Positions 1-8,962 of a stretch of 64,000 nucleotides of DNA are shown here, one piece after another; positions within the stretch are counted from its first letter, which is position 1; every line of letters begins with the position of its first letter. The translations under genes were made by a program, and so were the position numbers. The stretch comes from Youxingia wuxianensis (GTDB lineage: Bacteria > Bacillota > Clostridia > Oscillospirales > Ruminococcaceae). The notes under the pieces were generated by a model. That model was given only the letters and a program-made list of their open reading frames with translations, was not told where the DNA came from and made no database searches. The DNA lies in assembly GCF_014385085.1 (NCBI RefSeq), contig NZ_JACRTD010000005.1, forward strand, positions 1-64,000, read 5' to 3'.

Positions 1-106
1 TCATCGATACCGCGTTGATTACTGGGATGAACACCACTGCTACCACTATTATCAGTGCCGGCGCTATCAGCAGATACGGCCATATCCCGCTCTTCTTCTT
101 CCCCAC
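1..106 (-). CDS. Sugar ABC transporter permease, N-terminus only (cut by window edge)
   Basis: The minus strand is open from a GTG at 106 to the window edge, 35 codons. The GTG follows GAGGTGG by six bases, a good ribosome binding site. The peptide has a short basic start (VGKKKSG) and then a hydrophobic run with WPYLLIAPALIIV, which matches the first membrane segment of MalF/UgpA-type (CUT1) sugar permeases. It lies 35 bases downstream of the GntR-family regulator gene and is probably in the same operon, so that regulator likely controls uptake of a sugar or uronide. The substrate cannot be told from this piece. Confidence 0.62.
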   Translation of the reverse strand, partial: MGKKKSGIWPYLLIAPALIIVVAVVFIPVINAVSM

Positions 107-141
107 TGTGGGCCACCTCACTTCCTTCAAATCAAAAAATT

Positions 142-840
142 CTACTTGTCCCTTGGTATTAATTTTGCGTCTTCCATGGTTTGTCTAATATGCTGTTCGG
201 TTTCAAATTTTGCCGCCTGCGAATCATGATTTTTAATCGCCAGATAAATCTTGTTGTGATACACAACCGACTTTTGATAACTGCCGGGCACATTATAAGT
301 TTTAAAATAACCAGTACGGATGGAATCACAAATAATCGGCAAAATTCGCTGAAGCACATCATTGTGACTGCACTCGGCGACGGCGGAATGAAATTCCACA
401 TCAAAAGGCCGATAATCAATGTGCTGTTCCTGCGCCTGTTCCATTGCAGCAATAGCACCGCGCAGCCGGGAGAGATTTTCTTCATTGGCCCTTTGAGCGG
501 CCAAGTAAGCGATTTGAGGCTCGATCATCATACGGGTTTCCATTAGATTTTCAAACAGCTTTTTCTGATCGGTATAGCTCAGCCCCAAAGGATCCCGAAC
601 CATGCCTGGCTTTTGAGCGATAAAGGTACCCCGTCCGCGATGAATCTCCACCAGATTTTCTGCTACTAATATTTTCACCGCTTCCCGGACGGTGGAACGG
701 CTTACCCCAAACATGCTGATCAGTTCGCCTTCGGTGGGAAATCTATCCCCGGGTTTCATCTTTTTTTCCAGCACCATTTCCCGCAGCCGTTGGGCGGCAA
801 CAGATGGAAGCTCTTTTTGAGACATTAAAGTATGGTTCAT
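142..840 (-). CDS. GntR/FadR-family (FCD) transcriptional regulator
   Basis: This 232-residue protein has an N-terminal winged helix (about residues 10-78; FPTEGELISMFGVSRSTVREAV is the recognition region) and an all-helical FCD effector domain (about 95-220) with the usual metal-binding histidines (FHSAV, and a late H in the EQHIRQ region). FCD regulators of the UxuR/ExuR/LldR type sense sugar acids and other small carboxylates. It sits next to hexuronate genes and just upstream of a sugar permease, so a uronate or uronide effector is a fair inference. The ATG at 840 is preceded on the minus strand by AAAGGGGGCG, an adequate binding site. The specific ligand is unknown. Confidence 0.85.
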   Translation of the reverse strand: MNHTLMSQKELPSVAAQRLREMVLEKKMKPGDRFPTEGELISMFGVSRSTVREAVKILVAENLVEIHRGRGTFIAQKPGMVRDPLGLSYTDQKKLFENLMETRMMIEPQIAYLAAQRANEENLSRLRGAIAAMEQAQEQHIDYRPFDVEFHSAVAECSHNDVLQRILPIICDSIRTGYFKTYNVPGSYQKSVVYHNKIYLAIKNHDSQAAKFETEQHIRQTMEDAKLIPRDK

Positions 841-942
841 CTTTTGACGCCCCCTTTAGGTTAACTATAATATAATTGTAATAGAATTATCAACTGGATT
901 TTCTGATTTTTTTAGTGTTTTGACAAAATTTTGTTAATATTG

Positions 943-956
943 ATCAGACGTCTGAT
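943..956. promoter_or_regulatory. Perfect 14-bp palindrome upstream of the GntR gene, candidate operator
   Basis: ATCAGACGTCTGAT is its own reverse complement. It lies about 100 bp upstream of the GntR-family start codon on the minus strand. FCD regulators usually bind short palindromes of this size. A possible promoter lies nearer the gene (minus-strand TTGATA at 888-893 and TATTAT at 867-872, spacer only 15), so the site would lie upstream of the promoter rather than over it. Assignment to the adjacent regulator is inference. Confidence 0.4.
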
Positions 957-983
957 GTATTTTTGTATGAATTTTACCTACAT

Positions 984-1018
984 CAAAAAAAGGCCGCGGC
1001 ATTGCCGCGGCCTTTTTT
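984..1018. terminator. Bidirectional intrinsic terminator after uxaC
   Basis: A 9-bp GC-only stem (992-1000 with 1004-1012, loop ATT) is flanked by an A run and a T run, so it can work on either strand. It ends the lacI-uxaC transcript on the minus strand and isolates the GntR operon. Confidence 0.9.
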
Positions 1019-1027
1019 AGGACATGT

Positions 1028-2443
1028 TTAAAGTTTTACATCAAAACCAAAGAAGTTATTGGTGTTATTAAAGCAGATATCCTCTACCATTTTTCCCAGA
1101 AGGTCCATATCCGCTGGGAACTCGCCGTTTTCTACCCAGGTACCGATCAGGTTACACAGGATTCTGCGGAAATATTCATGGCGGGTATAGGACAGATAGC
1201 TTCTGGAGTCGGTAAGCATACCTATGAAGTTGCCCAGCAGGGAGAGATCGGCAAAGCTCTTCAGCTGTGTCTCCATGCCGTTTTTCGTATCATTAAACCA
1301 CCAGGCGGAGCCTTGCTGTATTTTACCAGCGGCTTCGCTGCCTTGGAAGCAGCCCAGAACAGTACCCAGCATAGCGTTATCCTGTGGATTTAGGGAATAC
1401 AAAATCGTTTTTGGAAGCAAGCCGTCTTTTTCCAAAGCATCCAGGAAGGCGGTCAGAGAAGCGGCGTCCAAGGAAGAGCCGATGCAATCATACCCAGTAT
1501 CCGGTCCCAGCTTTGCAAACTGACGGGAATTGTTGTTTCTTACTGCGGCATAATGCAGCTGGAGCACCCAGCCGCGTTTGGCGTACTCCCGGCAGAGGAA
1601 CAGGAGCAGGGCGGTCTTATATTTATCCGCGTCGCACTCGCACAGTTTTTCTCCGGCGAGGGCTTTTTTCATCAGGGCGTCTACATCCTCCTTGGAAGCG
1701 GGGGCATAAATGGCTTTAGCAAGAGCATGGTCGGAAGCCACACAGCCCATTTCGTCAAAGAAATCCAGACGTTTGCTCAAGGCCGCGCATAAGCTGTCAA
1801 AATCATTGATGGCAACGCCGCTGACCTCAGAAAGCGTCTTTATGTACTGCACATAACCATCCGCCTCGATGTTAGTTGCTTTGTCCGGGCGCCAAGCAGG
1901 CAGAACTTTCACTTCCCAGTCCTTGTCAGCAGCCAGCTGTTTATGATAGCGAAGGTCGTCTACCGGATCGTCGGTGGTACAGATGAGTTTTACATTGGAA
2001 CGGCGGATAATACCGCGAACGCTCATATCCTTCTGGGCTAATTTCTTGTTGCACAGATTCCAAACCTCTTCTGCGGTTTTACCATTTAACGAGCCGTAGT
2101 AATCAAAATATCTCTGCAGTTCCAGATGGGTCCAGTGATACAGCGGATTACCGATGGCCTTTTCCAATGTTTCCGCCCACTTCTGGAATTTTTCCCGGTC
2201 GCTGGCGTCTCCGGTGACATATTTTTCGTCAGTAGCGTTGGAACGCATGGCACGCCACTTATAATGGTCTCCCTGAAGCCAAGGCTGGGCGATATTTTCA
2301 TACTGCCGGTCCTCAGCGATTTCCTGGGGATTGATGTGGCAGTGATAGTCAATGATGGGCATTTTCGCCGCATGCTCATGGAACAAGACTTTAGCTGTTT
2401 CATTGGATAGGAGGAAATCCTTATCCATAAACTGTTTTGACAT
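1028..2443 (-). CDS. uxaC: Glucuronate isomerase (uronate isomerase)
   Basis: This 471-residue protein is full length for UxaC, an amidohydrolase-fold cytoplasmic enzyme that isomerises D-glucuronate to D-fructuronate and D-galacturonate to D-tagaturonate. The N-terminal metal motif DYHCHINP (about residues 33-40) and the C-terminal region with SRSYLSYTRHEYFRRILC are typical of the family. The ATG at 2443 follows AGAGG at good spacing. It lies 47 bases downstream of the lacI-type gene in the same direction, so the two are probably cotranscribed. Tagaturonate from this enzyme is the substrate of the divergently transcribed uxaB, which makes this one pathway locus. Confidence 0.96.
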   Translation of the reverse strand: MSKQFMDKDFLLSNETAKVLFHEHAAKMPIIDYHCHINPQEIAEDRQYENIAQPWLQGDHYKWRAMRSNATDEKYVTGDASDREKFQKWAETLEKAIGNPLYHWTHLELQRYFDYYGSLNGKTAEEVWNLCNKKLAQKDMSVRGIIRRSNVKLICTTDDPVDDLRYHKQLAADKDWEVKVLPAWRPDKATNIEADGYVQYIKTLSEVSGVAINDFDSLCAALSKRLDFFDEMGCVASDHALAKAIYAPASKEDVDALMKKALAGEKLCECDADKYKTALLLFLCREYAKRGWVLQLHYAAVRNNNSRQFAKLGPDTGYDCIGSSLDAASLTAFLDALEKDGLLPKTILYSLNPQDNAMLGTVLGCFQGSEAAGKIQQGSAWWFNDTKNGMETQLKSFADLSLLGNFIGMLTDSRSYLSYTRHEYFRRILCNLIGTWVENGEFPADMDLLGKMVEDICFNNTNNFFGFDVKL

Positions 2444-2490
2444 TTATATAACCTCTTTTCTTAAAATAATATTGTTTAACTGTTTAACGA

Positions 2491-3492
2491 TTATATTTTA
2501 GTAGAACTGCGCTTTACCAGTTCTCCGGAAATTAAAATCCGATCTGGAAAATCTTTCCCTTCAAATACGCCGAATAAGGTATTGATTGCGGTCATACAGG
2601 AGGCTTCCACACGATTATCGATGGAAGTCAACCCAGGTTCGCTGCAGCGGGAAAGAATCGAATTATTGTATCCGATAACCTCCATTTTTTCCGGAATGGG
2701 GATACCGCGTTCAATAGCCGCTTTGACAGCGGCGACACCCTGCTCGTCCTCCGCGCATACCACAGCGTCAAAACCTACCCCCTGATCCAGCAGTTGGCCG
2801 ATCTTCTCCTGGCTTTCCTCTAAGTTTTTTTTGCAAAAGAGGATCAGCTCTTCTTCTATTGGAATCCCCGCCTGGGTAAGAGCGGTTTTATAACCGTCCA
2901 TCTTCTGGCGGCCGCTGTAGGTGGTGGTGTCATATACATATAAAATCCGCCGGTGCCCCCCGTTGATAAGCTGGCTGACCGCATCCCGCACTAGTCCGAA
3001 ATCATCTGTCAGCATACAGTAGATATTTTCCCCTTTAATGTAACCGTTGATTAAAATAATCGGTACCTGCCGGGCGGCCTCAATAATATAACCGCTGTCC
3101 CCGCCGGAAATGAAATGAGAACCTACCAGGATAATAGCGTCTACCCGCTTGGACAAAAGCACCTGAAGGTAGCTGCGCTTATCTTCCGCATTGGCGCCGG
3201 TGCAGCATAGTAAACTGTCGTAGCCTTTATGCCGCAGTTCACGCTCCAAGGTGGAAACCGCACTGGCAAGGTAGATATCCGATACGTCCATACACATAAT
3301 CCCTACGGTTTTAATGGTATTCAGCCCCAGCCCGCGGGCAAAAGCGTTTGGAGTATAGCCGATCTCTTCCATAACGGCAAGGACTTTTTGCCGCGTTTTT
3401 TCACTGACGCCTTTTTTATTGTTAAGCACACGGGAGACAGTAGCGATGGAAACGCCGGATTTTTTGGAAATATCGTAAATGGTCGTTTGCAT
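2491..3492 (-). CDS. LacI-family transcriptional regulator of the hexuronate locus
   Basis: This 333-residue protein has the LacI helix-turn-helix at residues 4-24 (IYDISKKSGVSIATVSRVLN), a hinge helix ending ARGL near residue 54, and a periplasmic-binding-protein-like effector domain. It is divergent from uxaBA and upstream of uxaC. Its own promoter and the uxaB promoter each carry a GTAA-N4-TTAC site just after the -10 box, the classic layout for repression and autorepression. The likely inducer is a uronate or aldonate, but a CcpA-like role cannot be excluded from sequence alone. The ATG at 3492 has GAGGAG upstream. Confidence 0.9.
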   Translation of the reverse strand: MQTTIYDISKKSGVSIATVSRVLNNKKGVSEKTRQKVLAVMEEIGYTPNAFARGLGLNTIKTVGIMCMDVSDIYLASAVSTLERELRHKGYDSLLCCTGANAEDKRSYLQVLLSKRVDAIILVGSHFISGGDSGYIIEAARQVPIILINGYIKGENIYCMLTDDFGLVRDAVSQLINGGHRRILYVYDTTTYSGRQKMDGYKTALTQAGIPIEEELILFCKKNLEESQEKIGQLLDQGVGFDAVVCAEDEQGVAAVKAAIERGIPIPEKMEVIGYNNSILSRCSEPGLTSIDNRVEASCMTAINTLFGVFEGKDFPDRILISGELVKRSSTKI

Positions 3493-3520
3493 TAGACACG
3501 CTCCTCATTGTTATACGCTC

Positions 3521-3569
3521 CGTAAGCTCTTACAATTTAGATTATACAATGGGCGGCATCTTTTTACAA
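3521..3569 (-). promoter_or_regulatory. lacI-type gene promoter with LacI-family operator
   Basis: On the minus strand TTGTAA (3564-3569) and TATAAT (3541-3546) are separated by 17 bp. The start site would fall at about 3534, the edge of CGTAAGCTCTTACA (3521-3534), a palindrome of GTAAG and CTTAC around CT. Repressor bound here would block its own gene. The centre lacks CG, which argues against a CcpA cre site. Confidence 0.75.
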
Positions 3570-3658
3570 GTATTTTTTTAAAAATCCCAGAGGATTTGTG
3601 AAATTTCCCATAGAATAAGGGGATTATATAGAAAATTACAAAAAATTCCGGAGAACAC

Positions 3659-3709
3659 TTGACAGATTGCCCTGTAAAATTTATTATTAGATTAACGTAA
3701 ACGCTTACG
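3659..3709 (+). promoter_or_regulatory. uxaBA promoter with LacI-family operator
   Basis: TTGACA (3659-3664), a 17-bp spacer and TATTAT (3682-3687) form a strong promoter. CGTAAACGCTTACG at 3696-3709 covers the expected start site. It shares GTAA-N4-TTAC with the site in the divergent lacI promoter, in the same place relative to the -10 box. Confidence 0.78.
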
Positions 3710-3755
3710 ATATTTTTTAAAATAGCGCAATTAATTTATAGGAGGAAATATAGCG

Positions 3756-5225
3756 GTGGAACAATTAAATAAAAATTTGGTGCAGTTAAAACAGCATCCT
3801 ATTCGGGTGATGCAATTCGGGGAAGGCAACTTTTTACGGGCGTTTGTCGATTATATGATTGACATCGCCAACGAAAAAGGCGTTACGGATATGGGTGTAG
3901 CCATTGTAAAAGCCATCGAATTCGGCAATCTGGATAACTTTAAAAAACAGGATAATTTGTATACCGTTTTAATGCGCGGAGTGATGAACGGGGAAGTGGT
4001 AAACTCCAGCCGTGTGGTTACCAGCGTGCAGAAAGCGGTCGGCGCATATGAAAATTACGAGGAATACGTAGCGATTTCTAAGCTGGATACCCTGCGGTTT
4101 ATTATTTCCAACACCACCGAGGCGGGAATTGTTTATGATGACCAGGATAAGTTTGAGCTTTGCCCGCCCATCACCTATCCCGGAAAGCTGACCAAACTCC
4201 TCTACGGCCGTTTTGAACAGTTTAAGGGAGCGGCGGATAAGGGGCTTATCATTATCCCCTGCGAGCTGATCGAGCATAACGGCGACAATCTGAAAAAATG
4301 CGTCAACCAGTATATTGACCTGTGGAATCTGGGCGATGAATTTAAAACTTGGGTAGCAAACAGCTGCGTTTTCTGCAATACTTTGGTTGACCGGATTGTT
4401 ACCGGATATCCCAGGGATATTGTGGACGAAATTTACCAGCAGTTGGGTTACATAGATCATCTGGTGGATACCTGCGAACCGTTCGGCCTGTGGGTCATTG
4501 AAAGTGAAAAGGATATTTCCGCCGACTTCCCTCTGGACAAAGCGGGACTGCCGGTGATCTTTACCGAGGACCAAACTCCTTACCGGGAACGGAAAGTACG
4601 TATTTTAAACGGAGCGCATACCTCCACTGTGCTGGGTGCTTATCTGGCGGGCAAAGAAATTGTCTTGGAATGTATGAAAGATCCGGATATCCGCAAGCTG
4701 ATGGAAAGCATCGTATTCGAGGAAATTGCGCCTACGGTAAAATTGCCGGCGCAAGAGGTAAAAGCCTTTGCGGATTCTGTTCTGGAACGGTTTGAAAATC
4801 CCTTTATCAAGCATCGCCTGCTGGATATTTCCTTAAACTCTATCTCCAAATGGAAAGCCCGTATTCTGCCTACCTTCCGTGACTGCTATAAGGCCAACGG
4901 AAAAATTCCCCGCCTGTTAACTTTCTCTTTTGCGGCGCTGTTGGCGTTTTATACCTCTGACGAACTGCGCGACGGCGTTCTGATCGGACATCGGGACGGA
5001 CAGGAGTACAACATTAAAGACGGGGCGGAAGTATTGGAGTTTTTTGCTAAAAATTCCAAATCTCTGCCCGTTCAGGATTATGTTGCCGCGGTAGCCTCCA
5101 ATGAGAAATTCTGGGGCGAGGACCTGACCCGTTATGAAGGTTTCGTGGACACTGTCAGCGGATATCTCGCTCAAGCGGCCCAAAAAGGCATGAAACAGCT
5201 GATCCATGAAGTGGTGGAGGGATAA
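3756..5225 (+). CDS. uxaB: Tagaturonate reductase (altronate oxidoreductase)
   Basis: This 489-residue protein belongs to the long-chain mannitol dehydrogenase family. It reduces D-tagaturonate to D-altronate with NADH in the cytoplasm. The N-terminal nucleotide-binding segment (IRVMQFGEGNFLRAFVDYMI, about 17-36) and the HTSTVLGAYLAGKE stretch around residue 290 are those of UxaB rather than of mannitol dehydrogenase. The start is GTG at 3756, eight bases after AGGAGG. It ends five bases before uxaA, so the two form an operon. A fructuronate reductase (UxuB) activity is the main alternative. Confidence 0.92.
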   Translation: MEQLNKNLVQLKQHPIRVMQFGEGNFLRAFVDYMIDIANEKGVTDMGVAIVKAIEFGNLDNFKKQDNLYTVLMRGVMNGEVVNSSRVVTSVQKAVGAYENYEEYVAISKLDTLRFIISNTTEAGIVYDDQDKFELCPPITYPGKLTKLLYGRFEQFKGAADKGLIIIPCELIEHNGDNLKKCVNQYIDLWNLGDEFKTWVANSCVFCNTLVDRIVTGYPRDIVDEIYQQLGYIDHLVDTCEPFGLWVIESEKDISADFPLDKAGLPVIFTEDQTPYRERKVRILNGAHTSTVLGAYLAGKEIVLECMKDPDIRKLMESIVFEEIAPTVKLPAQEVKAFADSVLERFENPFIKHRLLDISLNSISKWKARILPTFRDCYKANGKIPRLLTFSFAALLAFYTSDELRDGVLIGHRDGQEYNIKDGAEVLEFFAKNSKSLPVQDYVAAVASNEKFWGEDLTRYEGFVDTVSGYLAQAAQKGMKQLIHEVVEG

Positions 5226-5230
5226 CAGGT

Positions 5231-6715
5231 ATGCTGAATTTCTTAGTCATCCATCCGGACGACAATGTAGGAGTGGCTCTTCAGCCCTTGGAAAAGGGAG
5301 AGGCGGTAACCGCCGGCAAACAAAAGATTACAATTTTGCAGGAAGTGGCATTTGGACATAAAATTGCCCTTTCCCCTATTAAATCGGGAGAGGACGTAAT
5401 AAAATACGGCCATCCCATTGGCGTGGCCACCGCGGACATTGGACCGGGGGAGTGGGTGCACACCCATAACTTGAAAACCAAACTCAGTGAAAAACAGGAG
5501 TATGATTACCAGCCCAATTTGAAAGAACTTTCTCCCCAGAAGCCCAAAACCTTCCTGGGATACAAGCGCCCGGACGGAAAGGTGGGGATCCGCAATGAGA
5601 TTTGGATTATCCCCACAGTGGGATGTGTTAACTCCATTGCGCAGATAATCGAAAAAGAATCCCAGCATTTGGTGGGGGAGAACGTGGAGGGAATTTACAG
5701 CTTCTGCCACCCCTACGGCTGCTCCCAGCTTTCCCAGGACCATCTTAATACCCAGAAAGCCCTGGCTGGACTGGTGCGCCATCCCAATGCCGGCGGTGTG
5801 CTGGTATTGGGGTTGGGCTGTGAAAACAATAATATCGACGTATTTAAAAAAGTGTTAGGCCCATATGACCCTGCACGGGTAAAATTTCTCAACTGCCAGA
5901 GCACCTCTGACGAAGTGGGGGATGCGGTGCGCTTGATTGGGGAACTAAAGGAGTATGCCAATACTTTTACCAGGGAAGAATGTCCAGCCTCAGAGTTGGT
6001 AATCGGACTGAAATGCGGCGGCTCCGATGGACTTTCCGGCATTACGGCTAACCCGTTGGTGGGAGCCTTTTCCGATATTCTTCTTTCCCAGGGAGGTTCC
6101 ACCATACTCACAGAAGTGCCTGAAATGTTCGGCGCGGAAACAATCCTGATGAATCGGTGCAAGGACAAAGCTACCTTTGATAAAACGGTGAATCTTATCA
6201 ATGATTTTAAGGATTACTTTGTCCGTTACCACCAGACGGTGTATGAAAATCCCTCTCCGGGCAACAAGGCCGGCGGGATTACTACCCTGGAGGATAAATC
6301 TCTGGGATGCACACAGAAGGGCGGCTCCGGCATTGTTACCGACGTGCTGGCCTATGGAGATCCTCACCAGGTAAAGGGGCTCAATCTTTTACAGGCTCCG
6401 GGCAACGATTTGGTAGCGTCCACCGCCTTAGCGGTATCCGGAGCGCAGTTAGTGTTGTTTACCACTGGCAGAGGAACGCCTTTTGGCTGTCCGGTGCCTA
6501 CGGTGAAAATTTCCAGCAACACCCGGCTGTTTGAGGTAAAACGCAACTGGATTGATTTTAATGCCGGAGACTTTATTGACGGCGTGCCCATGGAAAAGCT
6601 TTCCCAGTATTTTTACAGCTTTATTTTAGATGTGGCGTCCGGTCGCATTAAAACCAAAACGGAACAGCACGGCGTACGGGACCTGGCTATTTTTAAAGAT
6701 GGAGTTACTCTATAA
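5231..6715 (+). CDS. uxaA: Altronate dehydratase
   Basis: This 494-residue protein has the two parts of UxaA: an N-terminal SAF-like domain (about 1-95) and a C-terminal catalytic domain that starts at FLGYKRPDGKVGIRNEIWIIPTVGC and has conserved cysteines (CHPYGCSQL, GLGCENN, GLKCGGSDG) for iron binding. It dehydrates D-altronate to 2-keto-3-deoxygluconate. It directly follows uxaB and the pair is closed by a terminator at 6745. The next steps, KDG kinase and aldolase, are not adjacent; a PfkB kinase at 36 kb is a possible candidate for the kinase. Confidence 0.95.
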   Translation: MLNFLVIHPDDNVGVALQPLEKGEAVTAGKQKITILQEVAFGHKIALSPIKSGEDVIKYGHPIGVATADIGPGEWVHTHNLKTKLSEKQEYDYQPNLKELSPQKPKTFLGYKRPDGKVGIRNEIWIIPTVGCVNSIAQIIEKESQHLVGENVEGIYSFCHPYGCSQLSQDHLNTQKALAGLVRHPNAGGVLVLGLGCENNNIDVFKKVLGPYDPARVKFLNCQSTSDEVGDAVRLIGELKEYANTFTREECPASELVIGLKCGGSDGLSGITANPLVGAFSDILLSQGGSTILTEVPEMFGAETILMNRCKDKATFDKTVNLINDFKDYFVRYHQTVYENPSPGNKAGGITTLEDKSLGCTQKGGSGIVTDVLAYGDPHQVKGLNLLQAPGNDLVASTALAVSGAQLVLFTTGRGTPFGCPVPTVKISSNTRLFEVKRNWIDFNAGDFIDGVPMEKLSQYFYSFILDVASGRIKTKTEQHGVRDLAIFKDGVTL

Positions 6716-6744
6716 TTCAATATAATCGCTGTTTTATTTGTAAA

Positions 6745-6781
6745 GCGAGGGATGTTTTGTAAAAACATCCCTCGCCTTTTT
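6745..6781 (+). terminator. Intrinsic terminator after uxaBA
   Basis: A 14-bp stem (6745-6758 with 6762-6775) is followed by CTTTTT. Confidence 0.9.
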
Positions 6782-6792
6782 GTATGTTTTTA

Positions 6793-6843
6793 TTGACTTG
6801 TGGGCATCCTATAGATATAATATGAAATTGAAACTCAATTTCA
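6793..6843 (+). promoter_or_regulatory. Promoter and Fur/Zur-type operator of the zinc operon
   Basis: TTGACT (6793-6798), 17 bp, TATAAT (6816-6821). Right after the -10 box is a perfect inverted repeat of 9 bp arms around 3 bases: TGAAATTGA at 6823-6831 and TCAATTTCA at 6835-6843. The size and position fit a Fur-family box for autoregulation of the following gene. Confidence 0.78.
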
Positions 6844-6859
6844 ATTTAGGAGAATTTAT

Positions 6860-7297
6860 ATGGTACAGGTAGGTGGATATAAAACAAAACAGCGGGATTT
6901 GATACTTGGGTATCTCGTTTCCCGCAAAGGCGTTCACATTACCGCGGACGATGTGGTGGAACATTTTAAGAAAACTGGAAATTCAGTGGGAAAATCCACC
7001 GTTTACCGGTATCTTGATTTGTTGGTGAAAAGCGGGGCCGTACGGAAATATATTGTGGAGGAAGGGGCCAGCGCCTGTTATCAATATTTTGATAATTCCG
7101 GGGACTGCCACGCCCACTACCATTTAAAATGCAGCGGCTGCGGCGAGCTGATCCACGTGGAATGCGAGTATTTAGATCAGGTAAATTCCCATGTGTTCGA
7201 GCACCATGGTTTTACCATAGATAACAGCAAAACGGTCCTATATGGCCTGTGCGCTAAATGCGCAGGCAAACAATCGGAGGAAAAACATGAAAAATAA
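6860..7297 (+). CDS. Fur-family metalloregulator, probably Zur
   Basis: This 145-residue protein has an N-terminal winged helix (about 8-80, with SVGKSTVYRYLDLLVKSG) and a C-terminal dimerisation and metal domain with HAHYHLKC, CSGCG, and a late LCAKC pair, the two CxxC motifs of the structural zinc site. It overlaps znuA and is the first gene of a znuACB operon, so zinc sensing is the best guess; PerR or Fur are less likely in this setting. The ATG at 6860 follows TAGGAG. A 9-3-9 inverted repeat overlaps its promoter, which suggests it represses its own operon when zinc is plentiful. Confidence 0.85.
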   Translation: MVQVGGYKTKQRDLILGYLVSRKGVHITADDVVEHFKKTGNSVGKSTVYRYLDLLVKSGAVRKYIVEEGASACYQYFDNSGDCHAHYHLKCSGCGELIHVECEYLDQVNSHVFEHHGFTIDNSKTVLYGLCAKCAGKQSEEKHEK

Positions 7298-8252
7298 AAT
7301 CTATTCTTTTTTAGCGGTTGCGGCGGCACTTCTGCTTCTTGTCCCGGGAGCTACCGGCTGCTCCCAAAGCGAAGCGCCGGTGTCGGAGGACGGGCGGACA
7401 CTGACGGTAGTGACCACACTATTTCCCCAGTATGATTTTGCCCGCCAGCTGGCAGGGGAGAAAGGGGAGGTAAGCCTGCTTTTGCCGCCGGGGGTGGAAA
7501 GTCACAATTTCGAACCTACGCCGGCGGATATTATTAACATTGAAAAAGCGGATTTGTTTATCTACACTGGGGAAGAGATGGAGCCTTGGGCTAAGAGCAT
7601 TATTGATGGTATCACCGGAGATGTTAAAATTGTGGATGTGTCCCAGAACATCGCTCTGGTAAAAACACAGGAAGAGCCGCTGGCACAAGAGGAACATGCT
7701 AAGGAAGATCAGATACATGTCCATGAATATGATCCGCACTTTTGGACGGATCCGGTGCTGGCAAAGACGATGGTCAGTACGATTCAAGAGGCTTTTTGTG
7801 AAGTGGATGAGCTGAACGCCTCCTATTATAAGGCCAATGGAGAAGCGTATCAAGCGCGGCTGGATCAATTAAATGAAAAGTTTCAGACGATTGTCAGTGA
7901 AGGCAAACGAAAGAAAATGATTTTTGGGGGAAAATTCCCGTTTTATTATTTTGCCGCCCGGTATGGGCTTGCGTATGACGCGGCGTATGACAACTGCTCC
8001 GGGGAAACGGAGCCCAGCGTACGCAAAGTCGCGCAGTTAATTGATGAAATCCGCTCCGAAGAGATCCCCGTGGTCTACTATGAAGAGCTTACCGATCCCA
8101 AGGTGGCCCGTTCTATCAGTGAGGAAACCGGGGCAGAAATGCTGCTGTTTCATTCCTGTCACAACGTGAGCAAAGAACAATTTAACCAGGGGATCACCTA
8201 TTTGGATTTAATGGAACAAAATGCGGAAAACCTGAAAAAGGGGCTAAACTAA
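7287..8252 (+). CDS. znuA: Zinc ABC transporter substrate-binding lipoprotein
   Basis: This 321-residue protein starts at the ATG at 7287 after GGAGGAAAAAC, overlapping the regulator gene by 11 bases. It has a lipoprotein signal (hydrophobic 8-22, lipobox GATGC). Cluster A-1 (ZnuA/TroA) features are visible: VESHNFEPTPADI with the first metal histidine, a histidine- and acid-rich loop (EEHAKEDQIHVHEYDPH), HFWTDP, and late EELTDPK and HSCHN. It captures Zn2+ outside the membrane and passes it to ZnuB. It could also carry Mn2+, but the loop and the Fur-type regulator favour zinc. Confidence 0.92.
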   Translation: MKNKIYSFLAVAAALLLLVPGATGCSQSEAPVSEDGRTLTVVTTLFPQYDFARQLAGEKGEVSLLLPPGVESHNFEPTPADIINIEKADLFIYTGEEMEPWAKSIIDGITGDVKIVDVSQNIALVKTQEEPLAQEEHAKEDQIHVHEYDPHFWTDPVLAKTMVSTIQEAFCEVDELNASYYKANGEAYQARLDQLNEKFQTIVSEGKRKKMIFGGKFPFYYFAARYGLAYDAAYDNCSGETEPSVRKVAQLIDEIRSEEIPVVYYEELTDPKVARSISEETGAEMLLFHSCHNVSKEQFNQGITYLDLMEQNAENLKKGLN

Positions 8253-8962
8253 TGGTACAGCTTTCCTGTAAAAATGTGACGATGACATACGAAAATACCG
8301 TGGCGCTGAAGGACGTTTCCTTTGAGGTACAGGCGGGGGATTACTTATGTATTGTAGGAGAAAACGGATCGGGAAAAAGTACGCTGATCAAGGGTATATT
8401 AGGCCTTACCCCAGTAAAGTCCGGAACAATTGCTTTTTCGGGCGGAGTCAGCAGAGATGAAATTGGGTATCTCCCCCAACAGACGGAAATTCAGCGAAAT
8501 TTTCCGGCCAGCGTGTATGAGGTTGTACTATCCGGCTGTTTAAACCGGATGAAGCGTCATCCTTTTTATGGAAAATCCCAGCGCCAGTGGGCGATGGATA
8601 ACCTAAAGCGGCTGGGTATTGAACAGATCAAGAATAAATCTTACCAGGACCTTTCCGGCGGGCAGCAGCAGAGAGTGCTGTTGGCCAGAGCCCTGTGCGC
8701 TACGGAAAAGATGTTGTTATTAGACGAGCCTATCACAGGGCTGGACCCGATTGTTTCCGGGGAATTGTATGAGATCATCGGCCAGCTCAACCGGCAAAGC
8801 AGCGTGACGATCCTTATGGTATCCCATGATGTGAGCTGTGCAGTAAAATATGCTACCAAAATCCTGCACCTCAGCGCGGGAGTCAGCTTTTTTGGAGATG
8901 TAAAAGACTATCTGGAAAGCGACGTCGGCCGCCGATTTACAGGGGGTGGAGACCATGCTTGA
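8252..8962 (+). CDS. znuC: Zinc ABC transporter ATP-binding protein
   Basis: This 236-residue ATPase has Walker A GENGSGKST (about 36-44), signature LSGGQQQR, Walker B MLLLDEP and the switch histidine in VSHD. Its ATG overlaps the znuA stop codon by one base, and its 3' end overlaps znuB, so the three are translationally coupled. It powers zinc import. Confidence 0.94.
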   Translation: MVQLSCKNVTMTYENTVALKDVSFEVQAGDYLCIVGENGSGKSTLIKGILGLTPVKSGTIAFSGGVSRDEIGYLPQQTEIQRNFPASVYEVVLSGCLNRMKRHPFYGKSQRQWAMDNLKRLGIEQIKNKSYQDLSGGQQQRVLLARALCATEKMLLLDEPITGLDPIVSGELYEIIGQLNRQSSVTILMVSHDVSCAVKYATKILHLSAGVSFFGDVKDYLESDVGRRFTGGGDHA

